A stretch of 64,000 nt of DNA from JAFNAG01 sp963721405 (GTDB lineage: Bacteria; Acidobacteriota; UBA6911): NCBI GenBank assembly GCA_963721405.1, contig CAVRJA010000004.1, forward strand, positions 62,001-126,000, in the 5' to 3' direction. Below, piece after piece: positions 1-6,573 of this stretch (within the stretch, counting starts at the first letter, position 1; each line of letters opens with the position of its first letter). The notes beneath the pieces are model-generated. The model had not been told where the DNA came from, made no database searches, and worked only from the letters and a program-made list of their open reading frames with translations. The translations under genes were made by a program, and so were the position numbers.

Positions 1-936
1 AAGGCGAATCGGGTTTGGGTGATGGATCGCGGAATCCCGACCGAGGATATTCTGCGTGAGATGCGGAAGGCAACCACTCCAACATTCTACTTGGTCGGGA
101 CGCAACGAGGGCGGCTGACGAAACTGGAAAAAGAGTTTCTCAAACTGCCGTGGGCGCGAGTGAAGGACTCGCTGGAGGTGAAACTGTTGCCTCAAGAGGG
201 GGAGCTGTACATCCTGGCCCGCAGCGAGGGTCGAAGGAAAAAAGAGCGTGCCATGCGCCGGCGCCGGCTCAAACAATTGTGGAAGCGTCTCCATGAGTTG
301 CAGCGGCAGAAACTCACGCGCGACGAATTGCTGTTGAAGCTCGGCGCCGCCAAAGCAGAAGCGGGCAAGGCCTATCGTCTCGTGGAAGTTCAGGTGCCCA
401 AGGCCGAGGAAACCGTCAGCGCCGAGACATTCACTTTTTCGTTGCGAAAAGAAAAGCTTCGAGCGGCCTTGCGCACTGAAGGCGATTATCTACTGCGCTC
501 GAACCTCTCCGCTGAAGACCCGGCAATTCTGTGGCAACGCTACATTCAGCTGACGGAGATCGAGGCGGCGTTTCGCAATCTCAAGAGTGATCTGGCAGTC
601 CGGCCCATTCACCATCAAAAAGATCCACGCATCGAGGCACACATCTTCGTTGCGTTCCTGGCCTACTGTCTGTATGTCACCTTGCAGCAGCGGCTGAGAG
701 CATTAGCGCCCGGGCTCACCAGCAGAGCCGTGATCGAGAAGATGACTGCCATCCAGATGATTGACGTTCACCTGCCAACCACGGATGGCAGAATGCTCAT
801 TCTCTCCCGATACACACAGCCGGAGCCGGACCATCAGTTGCTGCTGCAGCGCCTCCATCTGGCGCTGCCTGCGCAGCCACCTCCAAGAATCTCTCAACAG
901 GGCGAAAACGATGCCTCCGAGCCCATAGCCTTGTAG
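1..936 (+). CDS. IS1634-type (IS4 superfamily) DDE transposase, 5' end cut by window edge
   Basis: C-terminal part of a cut-and-paste transposase that moves its own insertion sequence. The frame is open from base 1 (residues before the first Met read KANRVWV), so the start lies outside the window. The MDRG motif near the left edge fits the second catalytic Asp region of IS1634-like enzymes; YIQLTEIEAAFRNLK near residue 190 fits the family's Y-x2-R/E-x-K signature that carries the catalytic Glu. The C-terminal part is full length for the family. It stops a few bases from a broken ABC permease on the other strand, so this IS probably interrupted that gene. The right terminal repeat cannot be fixed without the left end; I place it loosely between 960 and 1011. 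Known of family: DDE transposase. Inferred: IS still complete to the left. Confidence 0.85.
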   Translation, partial: KANRVWVMDRGIPTEDILREMRKATTPTFYLVGTQRGRLTKLEKEFLKLPWARVKDSLEVKLLPQEGELYILARSEGRRKKERAMRRRRLKQLWKRLHELQRQKLTRDELLLKLGAAKAEAGKAYRLVEVQVPKAEETVSAETFTFSLRKEKLRAALRTEGDYLLRSNLSAEDPAILWQRYIQLTEIEAAFRNLKSDLAVRPIHHQKDPRIEAHIFVAFLAYCLYVTLQQRLRALAPGLTSRAVIEKMTAIQMIDVHLPTTDGRMLILSRYTQPEPDHQLLLQRLHLALPAQPPPRISQQGENDASEPIAL

Positions 937-943
937 TGAAGAC

Positions 944-1597
944 CTATGGGTTCCTTGAACGTAGAATCAATGATTTACGCAGATTTTGAGCCCCAGTTGT
1001 CAAAGTCGGGTTAAATCCCTGCGGCAGGACGCCCACAACAGTAAACAGGAAATCTTGCAGGCGAATCTGCTTTCCTACGATCGCCGGGTCACCTTGAAAA
1101 CGGCTCTGCCAATACGGATAACTGAGAACCACCGGCAGGGCATCGGAGGCCTGCAATTCGTCGGCCGGTGTGAGCACGCGGCCATGCAGGGCGCCTACCC
1201 CCAGGGCAGTGAAGTAGTTGCCCGAGACGACCTGGCAGCGGACGCGACTCGCAACGCCGGATTCGTCCCACACCGCTGTGCTCAGGTGGCTATAGCAGAT
1301 CACATCGGAAAACATCTTGGAATTTCGCTGCATCAGCTCGTAATACCTGTACGGATAGATACTCCGCGCGTCTATGTTGGGCATGATTTGCACAAATCGG
1401 ACCAAGTCATTCGGTGTTTTGACCGGGAGAGGCTTCAACAACAGCGCGTCGAGCAGGCTGAACGCGGCAAGGCTGAACCCGGTCCCGATTGCCATCAAGA
1501 CAACTATGAATGCCGAAAAGTGCGGCGCCCTTCGGATGTCCCGCCACGCGGACCGTAAGTCCTGAATGAACCCGTACATAGCCTGCTTATACGACAC
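944..1597 (-). pseudogene. ADOP/MacB-like ABC transporter permease, N-terminal fragment
   Basis: The N-terminal 200 or so residues match the acidobacterial-type ABC permease family. There is a short cytoplasmic head (DLRSAWRDIRRAPHFSA), one transmembrane helix (about residues 27-50), then the start of the MacB-like periplasmic domain (VVSGNYFTALGV, GRVLTPADE, PVVLSYPYWQSRF, FTVVGVLPQGF). Intact members are about 800 residues with four or more later helices; this frame ends after 217. Similarity stops near 1011, where the flanking insertion sequence begins, so the last residues are probably IS sequence. I read it as a gene cut by IS insertion and no longer functional. Another permease scrap of this family lies at 15.4-15.7 kb, but nothing shows they were one gene. 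Confidence 0.75.
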
Positions 1598-2033
1598 TTT
1601 GACCGCGCGGAAAAGCTCATTCAGAACAGGGCGCAGCCGCCGGCTTCGGACTCCGCCCGCCTTCAGAGGAGAATCGCAGGTTCGGCCCCTCCAATGGATT
1701 ACGCCCGGGACTGTCGCTCAAGACCAGGGAGCCGGTGGAGGAGGGTGCAGTGCCTGATGCGGTATTGCGACAAGCAATCCTCCCTGTCTAAGGCGGAACC
1801 GGGCCGGGTGCGCTACCTGCCGGACGAGGGCCAGTCAAAGATGCGCGACCGGCTCTGCAAGAACAAGGACGGCATCGGGGCGAATGAGAAGAGCCACTAC
1901 CCCCAGCCATGCTACGGCGATGCCATGGTAGGAAACCAAAGGAGCCAGATCGTAATCAACGACCAAATTGCGAAATGAGAGGGTCCGGCACCATCCACGC
2001 TTGATGCTTCAATGCTGTTCGGGCCAGCGCAGA
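1598..2033. other. No gene recognised
   Basis: Between the broken permease and the broken barrel protein. Short open frames exist on both strands but none shows a recognisable domain, signal peptide or ribosome site. Probably decayed sequence. Confidence 0.4.
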
Positions 2034-2392
2034 TTATCTCCGCAACAGTCGGCTCAGGCGAAAAGAGAGGCCCAACGATACCTCCAGCCGGCCCAGGTTG
2101 GCGTCGTTCTCCATGGCGGATTTCGCTCTGATCACGGCGCGTGTATATTCCACTCTGGCCATTGTCGATACTGCCCGCGTCAACGCATACTTACCTGGCC
2201 TTGCGCGATGAATCCGGTCTTGTTCCCCTCCGTGGTAATGCCGGCCGCGTCCCAGTTCTCGTGATAACGGTGAAGCGCCACCCCCCCACCTCCGAGCAGG
2301 GTTACTCTGCCAAGCGGTACCGCATAGGACAACCCGGCCTTGAGGCTGTGCATGCTGAACTTGATGGGGTCGCCGGGCAATAGAACCGGATC
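2034..2392 (-). pseudogene. Outer-membrane beta-barrel protein, C-terminal remnant with frameshift
   Basis: Reading leftward from about 2392 the frame gives a porin-like stretch of alternating hydrophobic residues (FSMHSLKAGLSYAVPLG, then VTLLGGGGVALHRYHENW), ending at a stop near 2180. Shifting one frame at about 2190 continues the same kind of protein (KYALTRAVSTMARVEYTRAV) to a natural end LGLSFRLSRLLRR and a stop at 2034. The combined piece resembles the last strands of a small OmpA/OprF-like barrel. The N-terminus and signal peptide are missing and the frame is broken, so it is a pseudogene. The family call rests on strand pattern and the final-strand look, not on a specific motif. Confidence 0.55.
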
Positions 2393-2429
2393 CGCTGCCT
2401 GGGTCGTGCCTGCGTGCCTGGAATCTGTA

Positions 2430-2864
2430 AGGCCACTTAAAGTGCTCGAGGAAATTGCCGCCCTGCCGGTGACTCTCATCGGCTTTTCCTGGGGAGCGTG
2501 GCTAAGCACCATCCTGGCAGCTCGTCATCCGCATTGTGTGGGCAAGCTTGTCCTGGTTAGCAGCGGCCTCTTCGAGGAAAAAAACGCCGACGGAATCATG
2601 AAAACGAGGTTGGGGCGACTCGGTCTGGAGGAGCAGGGGGAGGCGCAGTCGCTCATAGGCAGAATCGCCGGGGCGTCCGGCCGAACAGACGAGGATTTGG
2701 AACGTTTCTGCGAACTGATGTCGATAGCTGACGCCTATGCTCCGTTGCCGGGGATGGGAGACCCGTTACCCTCCAACCGGGAAATCTATAGTAGTGTGTG
2801 GAGCGAGGCTTCGAAAATGCGAAGCAGCGGGGAACTGCTCAGGCTGGACCGGTATGCAATGTAA
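2430..2864 (+). pseudogene. Alpha/beta hydrolase fragment
   Basis: The frame contains the nucleophile elbow of alpha/beta hydrolases, TLIGFSWGAWLS (Gly-x-Ser-x-Gly), followed by AARHPHCVGKLVLVSSG, the typical strand after the elbow. The region before the elbow (oxyanion strand and first beta strands) is absent and upstream sequence belongs to a different decayed gene on the opposite strand. After SSGELLRL the family normally continues into the strand carrying the acidic residue and then the catalytic His; here the frame ends after a few unrelated residues. Both ends are lost, so it should be inactive. Confidence 0.65.
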
Positions 2865-2995
2865 AGCTAAGGACCCGATTCCGTCGTATTAGGGTGCCGT
2901 TGAGAGGTTCCCTTGGGACGACAGCTGGCAAAACAAAAATGTTGTCGGCTGCGCCGTAAGGGCCACCTTGATCTAAGATTGAACGGGGAGGGCTA

Positions 2996-3223
2996 ATGGA
3001 AACTTCGATCGTAGACCGAGTAACCGAAGAGGTGAAAACGCTGGCACCCGAGCTCCAAAGGCGCGTTCTTGAATTTGCACGGGCGTTAGCCGTTTCGACA
3101 CCGCGGGGCGTGCCAGGCCGGCAGCTCCTGCAATTTGCCGGCGAGCTGACGCCGGAGGACGCCCGGCTGATGCGCGAGGCGATCGAACAGGGATGCGAAA
3201 AGGTCGATGCTCATGAGTGGTAG
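2996..3223 (+). CDS. VapB-like antitoxin (orphan)
   Basis: A 75-residue acidic protein with a ribosome site (GGGAGGG) just upstream of the ATG. The N-terminal helix (VTEEVKTLAPELQRRVLEFARAL) is typical of the small DUF2281/antitoxin-like proteins coded before PIN-domain toxins. Its stop overlaps an ATG at 3213 that opens a frame starting MSGRYLLDTNGL, the N-terminal strand of a VapC toxin with the first metal-binding Asp; that frame ends after 20 residues. So the antitoxin looks intact but its toxin is destroyed. The antitoxin call rests mainly on this arrangement. Confidence 0.55.
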   Translation: METSIVDRVTEEVKTLAPELQRRVLEFARALAVSTPRGVPGRQLLQFAGELTPEDARLMREAIEQGCEKVDAHEW

Positions 3224-3275
3224 ATACCTCCTGGACACAAATGGGTTGCATTTCTTCGCTGGAAAGTCTCGATAG
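3213..3275 (+). pseudogene. VapC (PIN-domain toxin) N-terminal remnant
   Basis: The 20-residue frame MSGRYLLDTNGLHFFAGKSR overlaps the end of the antitoxin-like gene by 11 bases. RYLLDTN is the hallmark first strand of PIN-domain RNases, with the first catalytic Asp. The rest of the domain (about 110 residues with three more acidic residues) is missing; downstream sequence is unrelated or too decayed to read. Confidence 0.6.
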
Positions 3276-3515
3276 TCTCTCCAGGGATTCCGAAATGCAT
3301 CGGGAGTTTGGATGACGCGAATGAGCGACGAATGGTTGGCGTGAGCAGCAGAATGCCGACGAGCGAGCTAAAGCCAAAGCCCAAGAGCAGCAGCGGCGCG
3401 GAGTATGGGAAAGGTGGATGCAAAACCCGGAATTTGGCGTATTCTGAACACGTAAGAGTCCTGTATCAACAACTCGAAAAATTGCACGGACACCTGACTT
3501 CGCAGGTGGTGTGGC

Positions 3516-3740
3516 ATGGACATGATGATTCATCAAGTTGATGCATGGATGGTCGCTTTGGTCTTTGGCGGTGCCATGCTCACCTCATGGGGCATCGGCC
3601 GGCGGTTTCCTCCGGCTGCCGGCCATGACCCGGGGCTGAAGTTCACCGAAGCGAGCATGGCGATCTTGGGCCTGTTGCTCGCCTTCACCTTTGCGATGGC
3701 ACTGGGCAGGCATGATGACCGGCGTGCGGGCGGGCTATAA
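3516..3740 (+). pseudogene. DUF4239-like membrane protein, N-terminal fragment
   Basis: The frame encodes two predicted membrane helices (residues about 9-26 and 48-62) separated by a segment GRRFPPAAGHDPGLKFTEASM. From memory this resembles the N-terminus of bestrophin-like DUF4239 membrane proteins of about 250 residues, where ...FAMALGRHDDRR leads into the large soluble loop. Here it stops right after that point. A short open stretch just downstream (3741-3860, containing GGPDIGITGPYVQFMIGG) belongs to some other protein that I cannot name. Confidence 0.45.
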
Positions 3741-3969
3741 ATTTACACCGCTCAAATGGGATTGAATGTTCCACCAATCGACCGCTGCCGGCGGGCCCGA
3801 CATCGGCATCACCGGTCCCTATGTGCAATTCATGATCGGCGGCGGGGGGAGAAAGCGCGAATAGCCGGACAGAAAGGTCGCAGCGCCGGTGTCCAGTTTA
3901 CCTTGACGCCCGGCGCTGCCCGAAAAGAAAATTCCATGGGCTTGGTGGCAAAAATATAGGAGCGACACC

Positions 3970-4425
3970 ATGGCGGAAACGGATTCAACACAATCACTGC
4001 ACTGGGGAAAGGCCCTTGTCAACGGCCTCTACGCCTGGCTCATTGGATTTGCGCTTTATATGATCCCTGCGTTCGTCGTTGCGTTCAGGATGGGTTTCGA
4101 GATGGGGCCAAAGGGCATTCCCCAGGCGGAGATCAGCCGGCGGATCAGCGGAGCAATCCCGCCGATGTACCGGGAGAATTTCTGGCTCGGCATCGGCTAT
4201 ACCATTGTTGTTGTCCTGCTGGTCTTCTGGCGGGCGCGCGTGGTCGCGCGCGGCACAGGAAGCAGCGCCGTGAAGCACGGACTGCTGGTCGCGGCCGTGC
4301 CGGTGCTGCTGAGTTTGGTGACACTATTTATGCATCGTATGGATCCTTCTTCGCTCATTGACGCGGTTGTTTTCTGTGCGGCAGGGTATATCGGCGGGCG
4401 CACAGCCAAACCGTCGCTATCCTGA
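3970..4425 (+). CDS. Hypothetical four-helix membrane protein
   Basis: 151 residues with a good ribosome site (AGGAGCGAC) before the ATG. Hydrophobic segments at about residues 19-39, 74-91, 105-121 and 128-143 predict four membrane helices; the long loop after the first helix is soluble. No catalytic or binding motif is visible and I do not recognise the family. The neighbours are all broken genes, so context gives no role. A 7-bp inverted repeat (ATCCTGA/TCAGGAT, 4418-4435) straddles the stop codon and could form a hairpin, but no T-run follows. Confidence 0.6.
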   Translation: MAETDSTQSLHWGKALVNGLYAWLIGFALYMIPAFVVAFRMGFEMGPKGIPQAEISRRISGAIPPMYRENFWLGIGYTIVVVLLVFWRARVVARGTGSSAVKHGLLVAAVPVLLSLVTLFMHRMDPSSLIDAVVFCAAGYIGGRTAKPSLS

Positions 4426-4688
4426 TAGTTCAGGATGCGGAGATTGATGCCATGCCGCCGGAGATGCTGCGTTTGGCGCCCTCCGCGCAATTCTTGGCGA
4501 TACGGGTCGGCCACGGCGGTTCGTGTCTGGATCATGGCGCACTCGGAAAGAACGCAACAATTCCGGCACAGCGGGTGCGGCATTTGCCCGCCGAACTGTT
4601 ATGCGGGCCAGAAATCCCGTTCGTGCAAGTTGATCTACCGTGGTTCCTCCTGAAGACAAAGCGTCGGATAAGGGAGAAGTCGCTTAGC

Positions 4689-5100
4689 CTACGATCCCTT
4701 CTTCAGGTTCCGTTCTGCAGCTAGAAAGCCATCCAACGAAGGCAATCGATTCACCGCCTGCCGATTGGCCCCCGGCACCAGATGCCCGTATACGTCCACG
4801 GTGATCTTAATGCTGGAATGCCCGAGCTGTTCCTTGACGTAGGTCAGGGACTCCCCGTTCTGGATGAGCAGGGACGCGAATGTGTGGCGCATGTCGTGCG
4901 GCGTCCGGTACCGCAGCTTCGCTTTCTTGAGCCACGGGGTCCAGACGCGCCGCAGGAAATTCCGGTAGTTGATCGGCGTGTCGTTCAACGTGACGAACAC
5001 GCGATCGGGCATCGTGTCTTTCCCCCGCGCCCGATACGTGGCCTTTTGACGAATGAGGTGTTTTTCAAGCACCTGCTGGAGCTTACCGTCGGTATTCGCG
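4689..5100 (-). pseudogene. Phage-type tyrosine recombinase (integrase), C-terminal remnant
   Basis: Similarity begins around KLQQVLEKHLIRQK and runs to the stop. The catalytic box II is intact (HDMRHTFAS, His-x-x-Arg), as are the LGHSS motif and the nucleophile Tyr in VDVYGHL; the tail GANRQAVNRL is typical of phage integrases. The N-terminal arm- and core-binding domains and box I Arg are gone: sequence to the right of 5110 is the promoter region of the toxin-antitoxin pair. The fragment is therefore inactive. Together with the terminase scrap at 6.0 kb it suggests a decayed prophage or integrative island. No tRNA or attachment repeat was recognised next to it. Confidence 0.8.
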
Positions 5101-5105
5101 CAGTC

Positions 5106-5125
5106 GTATACACTTTTTAGTATAC
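5106..5125. promoter_or_regulatory. Repeated GTATAC palindrome upstream of the toxin-antitoxin pair
   Basis: Two copies of the self-complementary hexamer GTATAC lie 14 bp apart, 40-60 bp before the toxin start. HigA-type antitoxins commonly repress their own operon through palindromes at the promoter. The second copy runs into TACATAAT, a possible -10. Operator role is inferred. Confidence 0.4.
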
Positions 5126-5164
5126 ATAATTCTGAATGATTGCTATCCTTAGCTGAGGCACATC

Positions 5165-5533
5165 GTGAGCTCTGAACACCGTAAGACGGAGACAGCCGAA
5201 GTTGTATGGGAAGCTGATTCACTCGAGGTAATTCGCCGTTTCCCCGGTCCGGTACGACAGGATTTGGGTGCAGAGCTAAGGAGGCTGCAAAGGGCCGACC
5301 GACCGTTGAACAGCCGCCCGACGCCCTCGATCGGCGCCAGAGTATATGAGTTGAGAGAGCAGGACGAGCGAGCCTGGTATCGGGTGATCTACCTGGCGAA
5401 GATCGGGAACCGGACTCACGTATTCCCCTGTTTCGAGAAAAAGTCGGCCAAAACCAGCAAGATTGATTTGGCCGTTGCCAAGGCAAGGTTGAAACGGGTC
5501 CTGGCCAGACTTCGGAGCAAAAATGAAAGCTAG
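5165..5533 (+). CDS. HigB/RelE-like toxin (phage Gp49-like family)
   Basis: A 122-residue protein of the Gp49-like/HigB family (PF05973), whose members are ribosome-dependent mRNA interferases of type II toxin-antitoxin systems. Recognisable are the central strands GARVYELREQDERAWYRVIYL and the C-terminal HVFPCFEKKSAKTSK stretch, where Lys and Arg residues bind RNA, followed by a helix with AKARLKRV. The start is a GTG with GAGGC upstream. The toxin comes first and its frame overlaps the antitoxin gene by 11 bases, the usual HigBA order. Both genes look complete, unlike nearly everything around them, which suits a stabilising or addiction module. Confidence 0.85.
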   Translation: MSSEHRKTETAEVVWEADSLEVIRRFPGPVRQDLGAELRRLQRADRPLNSRPTPSIGARVYELREQDERAWYRVIYLAKIGNRTHVFPCFEKKSAKTSKIDLAVAKARLKRVLARLRSKNES

Positions 5534-5831
5534 AGCAAAAAAAGATAGGTCGAGCCACATCTCTAAGAGAAATGTCATCGATGATCTCGGGTTTTCGCTA
5601 GAAGAGGCCGCAGCGATCAAGCTCAAAACGAGCCTCCATGCGGAGATCCTGCGGGTAGTGGAAAAACGAAAGCTCAAAGCCCGAGAGTTGGAAAAGATTT
5701 TGGATCAACCTCAGCCCCGGATCAGTGAGCTGCTGAACGGGAAAATTTCAAAGGTGAGTGCAGAAAAACTGGCGGGCTACCTTTCTCGATTGGGCGTTGA
5801 GATCAAGATCACCGCCCGCAAAGCGGCATGA
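5523..5831 (+). CDS. HigA-like XRE-family antitoxin
   Basis: 102 residues with a helix-turn-helix of the HTH_37/XRE type: LKARELEKILDQPQPRISELLNGKISKVS covers the two helices and the turn, and EKLAGYLSRLGVEIKI is the following dimerisation helix and strand. Such proteins neutralise HigB/RelE toxins and repress the operon. The ATG lies inside the end of the toxin gene with GGAG upstream, so translation is coupled. The N-terminal 30 residues are basic and probably flexible. GTATAC repeats at 5106-5125 are candidate operator sites. Confidence 0.85.
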   Translation: MKARAKKDRSSHISKRNVIDDLGFSLEEAAAIKLKTSLHAEILRVVEKRKLKARELEKILDQPQPRISELLNGKISKVSAEKLAGYLSRLGVEIKITARKAA

Positions 5832-6009
5832 TACGCGCATGCGGACGCACCACCAGTGGCCACTGGTCCATCACAACTCCAGCACGGCAAAAATAACCTG
5901 CGATGCTATTCAATTCTGACTCCAAAGGACGGCAGCTTTGTGCAATAGTCTGCGAGTTCTTCGATTCCTCGATTTCAGTCTCGGGCAGGAAGTAGCGCCC
6001 GATGCAGAA

Positions 6010-6165
6010 TTAAGGATCATCGCGCCGGCTGCCCAGGTCGATTCCGATCCACCACGGCTCGCCCCCGAAGTCCTCGGATGTCAGTTTCGGATCAGCGCGC
6101 TTCGCGAGCTCAGCCATATTGAAAAACGCCGAGTCCGCGTTGACCCAGACCGAGAGCGATTGGCT
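6010..6165 (-). pseudogene. Phage terminase large subunit, internal remnant
   Basis: Reading leftward, the frame gives a stretch with the look of a phage terminase large subunit between its two catalytic domains: SLSVWVNADSAFFNMAELAK, then EDFGGEPWWIGIDLGSRRD. The final WIGIDLGS corresponds to the start of the nuclease domain (first metal-binding Asp). Both flanks are lost. It supports a decayed prophage here together with the integrase scrap. Confidence 0.55.
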
Positions 6166-6525
6166 GAAGCGTGATGCTCGGACTGATCCCCAAGCTGTTG
6201 AATGCTCCGCCGCAGCGGCCAAAGTGGCCTACGCGTCGCTCGTTGCCGATCCTTGCCCGCCGCGTCACCAGGGTCAATCCCGTCATCGCCCTGCCCTCCG
6301 AGTGATCGGAATTTGGTGGAAGTGCCGCTGCGCGGCGACGGTCAGTTCGCGAGAGCAAGCCAGGCCGGTAGTAATCCGTGATGGGCCGGCCGCCGTCGGG
6401 CCGCCGGAACCTGCGTCGGCTTGATTTTTGCGAACTTTGATATACCCGTACGTATGAACTTTCGGTAGACTCGTTGCATCCAATTAAGGGAATTCCCCTG
6501 CTTAGCCAGGTATCTGAAATCTCTT
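6166..6525. other. No gene recognised
   Basis: Open frames on either strand are short and show no domain I can name. Probably the eroded end of the island before the NHL gene. Confidence 0.35.
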
Positions 6526-6553
6526 AGCCGCGCAGACTCACTGCGGGGCGGCT
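6526..6553 (+). promoter_or_regulatory. Leader hairpin upstream of the NHL-repeat gene
   Basis: AGCCGC (6526-6531) pairs with GCGGCT (6548-6553), and GCAG (6532-6535) with CTGC (6541-6544) around a 5-base loop, leaving a 3-base bulge. It sits just upstream of the ribosome site AAGAGG of the next gene and could affect its translation or mRNA stability. Function is inferred. Confidence 0.35.
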
Positions 6554-6573
6554 CTTATTCAAGAGGATGTGTC

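Noticed and set aside
4689..5558. Treating the whole 289-codon frame as an intact integrase
   Set aside because: Only the last 130 or so residues match a tyrosine recombinase; the rest is antisense to the toxin-antitoxin operon.
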